Positions 1 to 7,449 of a DNA stretch of 13,607 bases are shown here, in pieces. Each line of letters begins with the position of its first letter. Position 1 is the stretch's first letter. The notes beneath the pieces were generated by a model. That model did no database searches. It was given only the letters and a program-made list of their open reading frames with translations, and was not told the DNA's origin. Position numbers and translations under genes: made by a program. The stretch comes from Bacillota bacterium. GTDB taxonomy: Bacteria; Bacillota; Clostridia; Clostridiales; Clostridiaceae. The stretch is from the NCBI GenBank assembly GCA_023427705.1, contig JAEZAL010000180.1, positions 1 through 13,607 of the forward strand, read 5' to 3'.

Positions 1-600
1 GATGATGATACTGTATGTATTACTAACTTAAATAGACAAATTCATGCTACATATAATACAGTAAATAAAAATAAAGTCGATGTTATGAAAGAAAGAATAC
101 TTTCTATAAATAAAGATTGTAATGTTATAACTCATCAAGTTTTTGTTACACCTGATAACTTAAGTGAATTAATTCCTGATGATGTAGACTATGTAATAGA
201 TGCCATTGATACAATAACTGCAAAGATAGCATTAGCAGAGTATTGTTATGAAAAAGAAATAAACTTAATAGCTTCTATGGGAACAGGTAACAAGCTTGAC
301 CCAACTCAATTTAAAGTATCTGATTTATATAGTACAAAAGTTTGCCCTTTAGCAAAGGTTATGAGATATGAACTTAAAAAAAGAGGGGTTAAAAAACTTA
401 AAGTAGTATATTCAGAAGAAAAACCAATGAAGCCAAGTGGAGAGAAGATAGTGTCAGCAGAAACAGAAGACGCTGTAATAGATAATACAAAAATGGTTAA
501 GACTAAAAGACAAGTTCCTGGTAGTGTGTCCTTTGTTCCACCAGTAGCTGGAATGATTTTAGGCGGCGAAGTAATTAAATCTATATTAGATATAAAGTAA
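1..600 (+). CDS. tcdA: tRNA threonylcarbamoyladenosine dehydratase TcdA (5' truncated by window edge)
   Basis: The frame is open from base 1, so the ATG at 85 is internal and the gene begins upstream of the window; 199 C-terminal residues are visible. TcdA is an E1-like ThiF/MoeB-fold enzyme that uses ATP to cyclise t6A at tRNA position 37 to ct6A. Family signs are the segment reading TNLNRQIHAT near the start (the arginine-containing nucleotide-site motif of ThiF-fold enzymes), then KVDVMKERILSIN, the acidic DAIDT segment, and SMGTGNKLDPTQFKVSDL. The N-terminal GxGxxG loop, roughly 40 residues, lies outside the window. A cysteine in KVCPLAKVMR sits in the crossover region, which I recall as usual in clostridial members. 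The gene is followed at once by a strong terminator and ends convergent to the AraC gene. Other ThiF-fold E1-like enzymes are possible but fit less well. Confidence 0.9.
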   Translation, partial: DDDTVCITNLNRQIHATYNTVNKNKVDVMKERILSINKDCNVITHQVFVTPDNLSELIPDDVDYVIDAIDTITAKIALAEYCYEKEINLIASMGTGNKLDPTQFKVSDLYSTKVCPLAKVMRYELKKRGVKKLKVVYSEEKPMKPSGEKIVSAETEDAVIDNTKMVKTKRQVPGSVSFVPPVAGMILGGEVIKSILDIK

Positions 601-613
601 TAATATAAATAAT

Positions 614-684
614 AAGTGTGAAATATAATAATTTTGTCATCATAGATAGAATAATTGACAAAATATTATATTCACACTTTTTTT
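614..684 (+). terminator. Intrinsic terminator after tcdA
   Basis: A long hairpin pairs 614-639 (AAGTGTGAA... TTTTGTCA) with 656-679 (TGACAAAA... TTCACACTT), with a 16-nt loop and a couple of bulged bases. A seven-T run follows at 678-684. It lies between convergent genes and its 3' end overlaps the stop codon of the AraC gene. The reverse side has only a broken T run, so termination should be stronger on the plus strand. Confidence 0.88.
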
Positions 685-1555
685 ATATAGTTTTTTCTAT
701 AGTTAAGATATCATTTCTATAATTTTTAGGAGTTACTCCAGTAACCTTTTTAAACATTTGACTAAAATATGAAGAATTACAGAAACCAACAATAGATGCT
801 ATATCTCTAATAGAATAACTAGTAGTTGCAAGTAAATTTTTAGCCTCTTGTATACGTTTATTTATAGCGTAGTTAATTGGGGATAAACCAATTTGTTTAG
901 TAAATGTATGAACTAAATGAAATTTGTTCATATAAGTTAAATTCGATAAAAAGTCCAAGGTTATATTTTGTGAATAATGAGAATCTATATAGTTTTTAAT
1001 TTTTATACACTCTAAATTTAATTTTTCTCTAGATTCTTCTATAAATAGTATTGAAGTTTTACTTCTAATAATATGTGTTATAAGCATGTTTAAGATACTT
1101 TTACAGATAATTTCATAATTAAATTCTTTATTTTCTATTTCATTTATTAAGTTATTAAAATAATTTAAAAATAAATCTTTTTCTTTAGAAAAATTCATAA
1201 TTTCATATAGCTTTATTTGTTGCTCATTACTAGTTAAACTATAAGATTCTTGAAAGTTTAATAGTAGATTATCTACACCAAGAACAATATATTCAAGTGG
1301 AATATCAGATAGGGAAGATTTTTCTGTATGTAAGCAATTAGAGTTAATTATAATAAGATCCCACTTATTAACATTTACTATATGATCATTTAGATAAAAA
1401 GCACCTTTTCCATCTGTTATAAAGAATATTTCTGTAAATGGATGGAAGTGAGCTGTACTATGCCAATCGTTTTCAAATTTTGATTTACTAATATATAGTA
1501 ATTCGTAGTTAGGATTATAATTATTTTTATTAATTAAATATCTAGTGTTACTCAT
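683..1555 (-). CDS. AraC-family transcriptional regulator of the adjacent sugar locus
   Basis: The 290-residue protein has the two-part layout of sugar-responsive AraC regulators. The N-terminal cupin domain (about 20-95) contains HFHPFTEIFFITDGKG with H36 and H38, the usual ligand-pocket segment. The C-terminal domain (about 186-282) has two helix-turn-helix units: TLDFLSNLTYMNKFHLVHTF (first) and SIRDIASIVGFCNSSYFSQMF (second), followed by the family signature GVTPKNYR. The start is supported by GGAGG about eight bases upstream (complement of 1563-1567). It is divergent from the ABC/phosphorylase operon, the typical position of a local activator. Its inducer is not visible from sequence; the phosphorylase substrate or a related disaccharide is the inference. 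Its own -10 overlaps one of the proposed operator repeats, so autoregulation is plausible. Confidence 0.92.
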   Translation of the reverse strand: MSNTRYLINKNNYNPNYELLYISKSKFENDWHSTAHFHPFTEIFFITDGKGAFYLNDHIVNVNKWDLIIINSNCLHTEKSSLSDIPLEYIVLGVDNLLLNFQESYSLTSNEQQIKLYEIMNFSKEKDLFLNYFNNLINEIENKEFNYEIICKSILNMLITHIIRSKTSILFIEESREKLNLECIKIKNYIDSHYSQNITLDFLSNLTYMNKFHLVHTFTKQIGLSPINYAINKRIQEAKNLLATTSYSIRDIASIVGFCNSSYFSQMFKKVTGVTPKNYRNDILTIEKTI

Positions 1556-1584
1556 TTTAAACCTCCATTCTATATGATTATTTT

Positions 1585-1593
1585 ATTATATCA
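1585..1593 (-). promoter_or_regulatory. Candidate extended -10 promoter for the AraC gene
   Basis: On the minus strand the sequence reads TGATATAAT, a perfect TATAAT (1585-1590) with an extended -10 TGn (1591-1593). No good -35 is seen at 17 bases. The start would be about 1578, giving a short leader that includes the GGAGG. A CAAGAT-type repeat (1589-1600) overlaps this -10. Confidence 0.5.
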
Positions 1594-1683
1594 CAAGATA
1601 TATATAAATATCAGAATTTACTTATCGCAAGATTACTATAAAACATAGCAACAATATTATTGTGTAATAGGTTTCACAAAGTT
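1589..1683. promoter_or_regulatory. Direct repeats, candidate AraC-type operators
   Basis: Two close direct repeats lie between the divergent genes: TATCACAAGATA at 1589-1600 and TATCGCAAGATT at 1623-1634, with starts 34 bases apart. A weaker copy, TTTCACAAAGTT, is at 1672-1683. AraC-family proteins usually bind direct repeats next to promoters. The nine bases GCAAGATTA at 1627-1635 recur at 5917-5925, upstream of the binding-protein gene of the same locus. Assignment to this regulator is inference. Confidence 0.4.
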
Positions 1684-1688
1684 AAAAT
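1660..1688 (+). promoter_or_regulatory. Candidate weak promoter for the permease/phosphorylase operon
   Basis: TTGTGT (1660-1665) is separated by 17 bases from TAAAAT (1683-1688). The -35 is poor (three of six bases match TTGACA) and the -10 is good (five of six), which suits an activator-dependent promoter. The third repeat at 1672-1683 sits in the spacer. The leader to the ATG at 1733 would be about 38 nt. Confidence 0.33.
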
Positions 1689-1732
1689 TATCTTATGAAG
1701 TAATAAGTAAATGAAGGGGGGAGTCGTAGAAA

Positions 1733-2626
1733 ATGCGTAAGAAAAGTACTGTAAACAAAGCATTTATAGGATTTTCGGTGTTGCCAGCACTTATACTATT
1801 TATAGTATTTATGGTAGTTCCAACTATAAATGTTTTTTGGATGTCATTATTTAAATGGGGTGGGCTATCTAGTAACAAGAAGTTTGTAGGATTAAGCAAT
1901 TTTACGATATTATTTAAAGACAGTAATTTTATAAAGTCCTTTCAAAATACACTGTTCTTGTTAGTAATTGTAACGATTATAACTATGATTTTAGCAATAG
2001 CTTCAGCTGCAGTATTAACAAGAAAAGATATAAAATTTAAAAATTTCTTTAGAGTTGTATTCTATTTTCCTAATATATTATCTGTAGTAGTTATTTCTGC
2101 TATATTCTCAGCAATACTTGATCCTGAAAGAGGAATAATAAATTCAAGCCTTAGCACTTTAGGGTTAGAAAATTTAAAAAGAATGTGGTTAGGGGATCAA
2201 CAGGTAGTTATTTGGTGTATAGCCTTTGCAATGATATGGCAGGCAGTTGGTTATTATATGGTATTGTATATGGCAAGTATGAGTAGTATACCAGATAGTC
2301 TCTATGAAGCTGCAGACTTAGAAGGTGCCACAAAGATGCAACAATTTTTTAATATAACTTTACCATTAATATGGAATGTTATAAGAACAACACTAACTTT
2401 CTTTATAATAAGTACAATTAATTTAAGCTTCCTTTTTGTAAAAGTTATGACATCAGGAGGACCAGATGGTTCTTCAGAAGTTTTCTTAAGTTATATGTAC
2501 AAGCAGGCTTATTCTAATTCATCATATGGATATGGTATGGCAATAGGAGTTATTATATTTATCTTCTCCTTTGGATTATCATTAGTAATTAGTAGAGCGA
2601 CTAAGAGAGAAGTAATTGAATTTTAA
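1733..2626 (+). CDS. Carbohydrate ABC transporter permease (MalF/UgpA type)
   Basis: This 297-residue inner-membrane protein is one half of the channel of a CUT1-family sugar importer. It has about six hydrophobic segments, the first near residues 11-36 and the last near 270-288. The EAA loop that contacts the ATPase reads EAADLEGATKMQQFFNITLP (about 192-211), with the conserved EAA...GA and LP. The N-terminal GLSNF segment (53-57) is typical of the MalF/UgpA/LacF side. The ATG has a purine-rich GGGGGGAG nine bases upstream. It is the first gene of the operon; the MalG-type partner follows 12 bases after the stop. The substrate is inferred from the phosphorylase gene downstream as galacto-N-biose or lacto-N-biose. 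Confidence 0.92.
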   Translation: MRKKSTVNKAFIGFSVLPALILFIVFMVVPTINVFWMSLFKWGGLSSNKKFVGLSNFTILFKDSNFIKSFQNTLFLLVIVTIITMILAIASAAVLTRKDIKFKNFFRVVFYFPNILSVVVISAIFSAILDPERGIINSSLSTLGLENLKRMWLGDQQVVIWCIAFAMIWQAVGYYMVLYMASMSSIPDSLYEAADLEGATKMQQFFNITLPLIWNVIRTTLTFFIISTINLSFLFVKVMTSGGPDGSSEVFLSYMYKQAYSNSSYGYGMAIGVIIFIFSFGLSLVISRATKREVIEF

Positions 2627-2638
2627 GGAGGGATTGAT

Positions 2639-3535
2639 ATGGAAAAGTCATATACAAAAACATCAACAGAAAAGCTAATGAAAATTTTTACTTATTTATG
2701 TTTATCTATATTTGCTTTAAGCATATTAATTCCTTTAGGATGGGCTGTATTAGCTTCATTTAAACATAAGTCAGAATTTTATGGAAATCCATGGGCATTA
2801 CCAAAAGGATTATACTTAGATAACTTTTATAAAGCATTTGTAGAAGCCAATATGGGTCAATACTTTATAAATTCAGTAATAGTTACAGGGTTAGCATTAA
2901 TTATACTATTAGTTGTTTCAATACCAGCAGCATATGCTTTATCTAGATTTGAATTTAAAAGCAAAAAAATATTAAACTTAATATTTTCAGCAGGTCTATT
3001 TATAAATGTTAACTATATTGTAGTTCCAATTTTCTTATTAGTATTAGATGGAGAAAAATTAATCAGAAAGATTTTTGAAATTCCAGCTAGTATGACCGTA
3101 TTTTTAGATAATAGGATAGTGCTTAGTATAATATATGCATCAACAGCTCTACCTTTTACTATATATCTACTTATGACATTTTTTAAGTCATTACCAAGAG
3201 CTTATGAAGAGGCAGCCTATGTGGATGGGTGTAGTAATTTAAAAACTCTAATTCATGTTATAATTCCAATGGCCAAGCCTAGCATAATAACAGTAATATT
3301 GTTCAACTTCCTAGGATTTTGGAATGAATATATTATTGCTCTTACTATGTTACCCAATAAAGCAAAAACACTTCCTCTTGGATTGATAAACTTAATGCAG
3401 GTACAAAAGACTGCTACTGATTATGGATCTTTATATGCAGGATTAGTAATAGTAATGATTCCAACAATAGTTTTCTATATATTAGTTCAAAAGAAATTAA
3501 CAGAAGGTATGACAGTAGGCGGAATAAAAGAATAA
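2639..3535 (+). CDS. Carbohydrate ABC transporter permease (MalG/UgpE type)
   Basis: The 298-residue protein is the second channel subunit of the sugar importer. Hydrophobic segments begin near 17-40, then 77-102, 112-136, 160-183, 207-230 and 265-290. The EAA loop is EAAYVDGCSNLKTLIHVIIP (about 191-210), with cysteine where alanine is commoner in EAAxxDGA. A stretch of about 20 residues (137-158), longer than in E. coli MalG, separates the third and fourth hydrophobic segments. Its ribosome binding site AGGAGGG overlaps the end of the previous gene's region, and its stop codon abuts the next gene's leader, so the genes should be translated together. No ATPase subunit lies in this operon. Confidence 0.92.
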   Translation: MEKSYTKTSTEKLMKIFTYLCLSIFALSILIPLGWAVLASFKHKSEFYGNPWALPKGLYLDNFYKAFVEANMGQYFINSVIVTGLALIILLVVSIPAAYALSRFEFKSKKILNLIFSAGLFINVNYIVVPIFLLVLDGEKLIRKIFEIPASMTVFLDNRIVLSIIYASTALPFTIYLLMTFFKSLPRAYEEAAYVDGCSNLKTLIHVIIPMAKPSIITVILFNFLGFWNEYIIALTMLPNKAKTLPLGLINLMQVQKTATDYGSLYAGLVIVMIPTIVFYILVQKKLTEGMTVGGIKE

Positions 3536-3550
3536 ATGAGGAGGACAAAG

Positions 3551-5710
3551 ATGAATAAGGGCAGAGTTACAATTCCAACAGATGATAACTTTATAAAAGA
3601 AACAATGGAGATAGCACAAAAATGGGGTGCAGATGCCATAAGAGATTGTGATGGCTTTAAGCTTCCAAAGGAAATAAAAGATTTAGCTAAAAAAGTGTAT
3701 TCTACTTATTTTGTTACTCGTGGAGATAATGAATGGGCAGAAAAGAATCTTGAAGAATTACAACAAACTTATTTAATGACTAAGCACCATATAGCAACTT
3801 CAGATTCATTAACTATTAATATTATGGACGGCTATTTTAAGGAACAAGTAAAGCCAGATAGTTATCATGATATTAAGGAATTCTGGGAAGTAATAGATAG
3901 AACTACTAATGAAGTAGTTGATTTAGATAATTGGAGTTACAATGAGGAAACTCAAGAAGTAATAATTAAAGGAGCTACTCCTTGGCACGAATATACAGTT
4001 TCATTTTTAGCATACTGCATATGGGATCCAACTCAAATGTATAACCATATAACAAATAATTGGGGAGACAAACCTCATGATATTCCTTTTGATGCTAGAA
4101 AGCCAAAAACTAATAAGTATATTTTTGAAGCTATGCATAAATGGTTAGATGAGCATCCAGAAGCTGATGTTGTAAGATTTACAACTTTCTTCTATCACTT
4201 TACATTAGTATTTAATGATAGAGCAAAAGAAAAATATGTAGATTGGTTTGGATATAGTTCAAGTGTTAGTGCAGAAGCATTAAGAGAATTTGAGCAGGTT
4301 AAAGGGTATAAGTTAAGAGCAGAAGATATTATAGATGAAGGATATTATAATAGTTCGTTTAGAGTTCCTAGTAAAAAGTTCTTAGATTACATGGATTTTC
4401 AACAAAAATTTGTTTCTGAAAACGTAAAAGAATTAGTTGATATTGTTCATGAAAATGGAAGAGAAGCTATGATGTTCCTTGGAGACAACTGGATAGGAAC
4501 AGAGCCATATGGGAAGTACTTTGAAAATATAGGATTAGATGCAGTAGTTGGATCAGTAGGTGGCGGAGCTACTTTAAGAATGATTGCAGATATTCCAGGA
4601 GTTAAATATACTGAAGGAAGATTTTTACCATATTTCTTCCCAGATACTTTCCATGAAGGAAACGACCCTACAATTGAAGCAAGGGAAAATTGGTTAACAG
4701 CAAGACGTGCTATTATGAGAAAACCTGTTGATAGAATAGGATATGGTGGATATTTATCTCTAGCTTATAAGTTCCCTAAGTTTGTAGATTATGTTGAGAA
4801 TGTTTGTAACGAGTTTAGAGAAATTTATGATACTATTAATGGAAACAAACCTTATTGTGGATTAAAGGTAGCTGTATTAAATTGTTGGGGAAAACTACGT
4901 ACTTGGCAAACTCATATGGTTGCTCATGCTCTATGGTATAAACAAATATATACTTATTTAGGTGTTATAGAATCTCTTAGTGGAATGAGTGTAGATGTAA
5001 GTTTCATTAGTTTTGATGATATTAAAAATAATGGAGTGCCAGAAGGAATAGACGTTATTATTAATGCTGGAGATGCAGGAACAGCCTTTAGTGGTGGAGA
5101 TAAATGGTTAGATGAAGAAGTTATAACAAAGGTTAGAAAATGGATATATGAAGGTGGCGGATTTGTAGGAATTGGAGAACCTTCAGCAGTTTTAAGTGGA
5201 GGACACTACTTCCAATTAGCAGATGCATTAGGTGTTGATAAGGAATTAGGATTCTCATTAAGTTCAGATAAGTACTTTAAGCAAGAATTAGATTCACACT
5301 TTATAACAGAAGATGTATTTGAAGAGATAAATTTTGGTGAAAGTCAAAAGAATGTATATTCACTAACTGAAAACACAGAAATTATAAAATATACAAATGG
5401 AGACTTATTAATGGCAGCTAATAAATATGGTAAGGGTAGAGCTGTATATATTGCTGGACTTCCATACTCAATTCAAAATACTCGTATCTTAACTAGAGCT
5501 TGTTATTATGCGGCTAATAAAGAAGAGGAAATGAAGGTTTGGTATGCTGATAATCCATATTGTGAAGTTTCAGCTTATTTAGAATCAAATAGATATGCTG
5601 TAATTAATAATTCCAATGAGAAGCAAGTTTCAAAGATTTATGACGGAAAAGGAAATTCAATGATTTTAGAATTAAATCCAACTGAAATAAAGTGGCTTGA
5701 TATCAATTAA
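3551..5710 (+). CDS. GH112 1,3-beta-galactosyl-N-acetylhexosamine phosphorylase
   Basis: A cytoplasmic phosphorylase of 719 residues, within the usual GH112 length. The family enzyme uses phosphate to cleave galacto-N-biose or lacto-N-biose into alpha-galactose-1-phosphate plus GalNAc or GlcNAc. The opening GRVTIPTDDNFI...WGADAIRDCDG and the block MFLGDNWIGTEPYGKYF are family hallmarks. D312 in that block aligns with the catalytic acid I recall as Asp313 of the Bifidobacterium longum enzyme. The central part is a TIM-like barrel; residues from about 440 include a glutamine-amidotransferase-like fold (VDVIINAGDAG...GGGFVGIGEP) and a C-terminal beta domain. The start at 3551 is chosen over 3536 because GAGGAGG (3538-3544) ends six bases before it, while 3536 has no binding site. 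Galactosyl-rhamnose phosphorylases are also GH112, so substrate is less certain than family. Confidence 0.9.
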   Translation: MNKGRVTIPTDDNFIKETMEIAQKWGADAIRDCDGFKLPKEIKDLAKKVYSTYFVTRGDNEWAEKNLEELQQTYLMTKHHIATSDSLTINIMDGYFKEQVKPDSYHDIKEFWEVIDRTTNEVVDLDNWSYNEETQEVIIKGATPWHEYTVSFLAYCIWDPTQMYNHITNNWGDKPHDIPFDARKPKTNKYIFEAMHKWLDEHPEADVVRFTTFFYHFTLVFNDRAKEKYVDWFGYSSSVSAEALREFEQVKGYKLRAEDIIDEGYYNSSFRVPSKKFLDYMDFQQKFVSENVKELVDIVHENGREAMMFLGDNWIGTEPYGKYFENIGLDAVVGSVGGGATLRMIADIPGVKYTEGRFLPYFFPDTFHEGNDPTIEARENWLTARRAIMRKPVDRIGYGGYLSLAYKFPKFVDYVENVCNEFREIYDTINGNKPYCGLKVAVLNCWGKLRTWQTHMVAHALWYKQIYTYLGVIESLSGMSVDVSFISFDDIKNNGVPEGIDVIINAGDAGTAFSGGDKWLDEEVITKVRKWIYEGGGFVGIGEPSAVLSGGHYFQLADALGVDKELGFSLSSDKYFKQELDSHFITEDVFEEINFGESQKNVYSLTENTEIIKYTNGDLLMAANKYGKGRAVYIAGLPYSIQNTRILTRACYYAANKEEEMKVWYADNPYCEVSAYLESNRYAVINNSNEKQVSKIYDGKGNSMILELNPTEIKWLDIN

Positions 5711-5736
5711 GATATAGCATTAGGGAGGGCTGAATA

Positions 5737-5895
5737 ATGTTAAAGAATATAATTTTAACTATATTGTTCTTTTTATCTTTGTTTCTAGTTATAAAGGGAA
5801 ATTCAATTACAGGGTATATGGGATTAGGAATAATGTTTATTGGTATGGCTGGAGTAATATCAGAACTCTATATTTATAATAAAAAATATCAATAA
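5737..5895 (+). CDS. Small two-helix membrane protein of the phosphorylase operon
   Basis: A 52-codon gene begins 26 bases after the phosphorylase stop and has a strong GGGAGGG-type site (5722-5728) at good spacing. The product starts MLKNIILTILFFLSLFLV, one hydrophobic helix (about 4-19), then a short polar turn IKGNSITG, a second hydrophobic helix (about 27-44) rich in glycine and methionine, and a polar end LYIYNKKYQ. It is co-directional with the operon and close enough to be co-transcribed. I recall small uncharacterised families (possibly DUF6903) beside GH112 genes in clostridia, but cannot confirm membership. A role as an accessory to the permease pair is speculation. That this is a real gene rests on the binding site, the clean membrane topology and the tight spacing. 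Confidence 0.75.
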   Translation: MLKNIILTILFFLSLFLVIKGNSITGYMGLGIMFIGMAGVISELYIYNKKYQ

Positions 5896-5899
5896 TTTA

Positions 5900-5956
5900 A
5901 TTATATTGATATATAAGCAAGATTAATATAATATTAAGCAAAAATCTTATATTAAT
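5900..5956 (+). other. Competing stem-loops between phosphorylase and binding-protein genes
   Basis: Segment B (5922-5932, ATTAATATAAT) can pair with A (5900-5910, ATTATATTGAT; 11 pairs including one G-U) or with C (5947-5956, TTATATTAAT; 10 perfect pairs). A and C are near-identical, so the two hairpins exclude each other. No T run follows C, so this is not a standard terminator. It could slow polymerase, protect mRNA ends or be chance in AT-rich DNA. Confidence 0.35.
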
Positions 5957-5960
5957 AGAA

Positions 5961-5989
5961 TTTACAAATGCTTACAATTGAATTGTAAA
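5961..5989. promoter_or_regulatory. Palindrome and phased TTACAA repeats, candidate operator
   Basis: TTACAATTGAATTGTAA (5972-5988) is a perfect inverted repeat with eight-base arms around one G. A further TTACAA at 5962-5967 lies exactly ten bases before the TTACAA of the palindrome, on the same face of the helix. The element sits roughly 40-60 bases before the start site predicted from the -10 at 6018. The protein that binds it is unknown. Confidence 0.4.
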
Positions 5990-6014
5990 GGTTAAACATT
6001 TTTAAATTAATATA

Positions 6015-6023
6015 TGGTATAAA
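6015..6023 (+). promoter_or_regulatory. Candidate extended -10 promoter for the binding-protein gene
   Basis: TGGTATAAA contains an extended -10 (TG at 6015-6016) and TATAAA (6018-6023). No convincing -35 is seen 17 bases upstream, consistent with an activated promoter. A separate promoter here would let the binding protein be made in excess over the membrane subunits, as is usual for importers. Confidence 0.42.
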
Positions 6024-6061
6024 TATTAATTGGTTTTATTGAGAAAAAGGGAGGAAATATG

Positions 6062-7411
6062 ATGAAAAAAAGAACATTAGCTTTAATACTAAGTTCAATT
6101 ATGGCAATGACTACGTTAGCAGGCTGTGGAGGAAAAGAAGAGGGTTCAACTGATGCCGCAAAAGAAACTAAGACATTAAAAATAGCAGCTTTTGAAGGTG
6201 GTTATGGTAAAGTTTATTGGGAAAAATTAAAAGAAAACTTTGAAAAGCAACATGAGGGTGTAACAGTAGAATTAACAATAGCTTCAAATATTGAAGAAGT
6301 TATACGTCCTCAAATTCAAGCAGGTAATGTTCCAGATTTAATTTATTTAGCAACTGGAAGACCTGATGCTTTAACAGAAACATTTACTAAAGAGCAAGGA
6401 TTACATGATTTAAGCAATGTTTTAGAAAAGAAAATTCCAGGTGAAGATGTGACAGTTAAGGACAAACTATTACCAGGATTTATTGATAGTTATGCTACTA
6501 ATCCATATGCAGATGGAAAGACATATTTACTACCTTTATTCTATAGTCCAACAGGATTATTCTACAACAAAACATTATTAAAGGATAAAGGATACGAACT
6601 TCCAACTACTTGGGATGAAATGTTTGCTTTAGGAGATAAAGCAAAGGCTGATGGAATATCATTATGGTCATACCCAACAGCAGGATATCTTGATTGTATG
6701 ATTCCTCCTATGCTTGCTGCTGCTGGTGGAACAAAGGCTTTTGATGATGCAATGAATTATGCAGAAGGATTCTGGACATCAACACCTGCTACAAAGACTT
6801 TAGAAACTATTGGAAAACTTAAGGGTTATATAGAGCCTACAGTAGTAGCTAATGCTAATAATCAAAGCTTTAAGAATAACCAACAATTACTTTTAGACAA
6901 CAAAGTATTATTTATACCTAATGGTAACTGGTTGCCAGGAGAAATGGCAGATGCTCCAAAAGCAGAAGGATTTGAATGGGGATTCATGCCATATCCAGCA
7001 TTTGAAAAAGGTGGAGATCAATATGCTGTAAGTTTTATTGAACAAATGTATATTCCAAAAGATGCTGCAAATATAGAATTAGCAGAAGAGTTTATGGCTT
7101 ATATGTATAGTGATGAAGCAGTTAAGGTTATTGCTGAAAATGCTAAGGGTGTTGTTCCTGTTAAGGGTTCAATGGAAGTTGCAACTGAATATTTAGAACC
7201 ATTACAAGTTGAATTATTAAAGATGTATGATAATGGTGCTAAAGCTTTAATTGGTGTTTTTGCAGCTACTAATGCAGTAGAAGGATTAAATTATTCAGAT
7301 GTTTATGTTGGAACAGTTGATTCTGTTATGACTGGTGATAAATCAGTTAAAGATTGGCAAACAGCTCTACAAGAAGCTACTGATAAGATGAGAGAAAATT
7401 TAATTAAGTAA
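6062..7411 (+). CDS. Sugar-binding lipoprotein of the ABC importer
   Basis: The 449-residue product has a lipoprotein signal: MKKRT, a hydrophobic core, and lipobox LAGC with C22 as the lipidated residue, followed by a flexible GGKEEGSTD linker. The rest is a family 1 (COG1653-like) extracellular solute-binding protein, with FEGGYGKVYWEKLKENFEKQH near the start and VPDLIYLATGRP and LLPLFYSPTGLFYNK further on. The FEGGYG opening recalls NgcE-type HexNAc-binding proteins, but this is from memory. GGGAGG at 6049-6054 is seven bases from the ATG at 6062 and only four from the ATG at 6059, so 6062 is preferred. It is the last gene of the uptake locus, ends at a terminator, and should deliver the disaccharide to the two permeases. 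Confidence 0.92.
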   Translation: MKKRTLALILSSIMAMTTLAGCGGKEEGSTDAAKETKTLKIAAFEGGYGKVYWEKLKENFEKQHEGVTVELTIASNIEEVIRPQIQAGNVPDLIYLATGRPDALTETFTKEQGLHDLSNVLEKKIPGEDVTVKDKLLPGFIDSYATNPYADGKTYLLPLFYSPTGLFYNKTLLKDKGYELPTTWDEMFALGDKAKADGISLWSYPTAGYLDCMIPPMLAAAGGTKAFDDAMNYAEGFWTSTPATKTLETIGKLKGYIEPTVVANANNQSFKNNQQLLLDNKVLFIPNGNWLPGEMADAPKAEGFEWGFMPYPAFEKGGDQYAVSFIEQMYIPKDAANIELAEEFMAYMYSDEAVKVIAENAKGVVPVKGSMEVATEYLEPLQVELLKMYDNGAKALIGVFAATNAVEGLNYSDVYVGTVDSVMTGDKSVKDWQTALQEATDKMRENLIK

Positions 7412-7421
7412 TAAATTTATT

Positions 7422-7448
7422 AATGGAGCTGATAAACAGCTCCATTTT
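7422..7448 (+). terminator. Intrinsic terminator after the binding-protein gene
   Basis: AATGGAGCTG (7422-7431) pairs with CAGCTCCATT (7437-7446) around a five-base loop, giving a ten-pair stem. Four Ts (7445-7448) follow, and the sequence continues AT-rich. It closes the uptake locus and lies next to the convergent msrA stop. Confidence 0.85.
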
Positions 7449-7449
7449 A

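Noticed and set aside
1693..1899. Open frame on the minus strand of 68 codons
   Set aside because: It is antisense to the start of the first permease gene, has no binding site and encodes no recognisable protein.
3536..3550. Earlier ATG for the phosphorylase (adds MRRTK)
   Set aside because: The added codons are themselves the GAGGAGG binding site for the ATG at 3551, and there is no site before 3536.
5896..5960. Terminator separating the phosphorylase operon from the binding-protein gene
   Set aside because: Hairpins are present but none is followed by a T run, so a standard intrinsic terminator is not supported.
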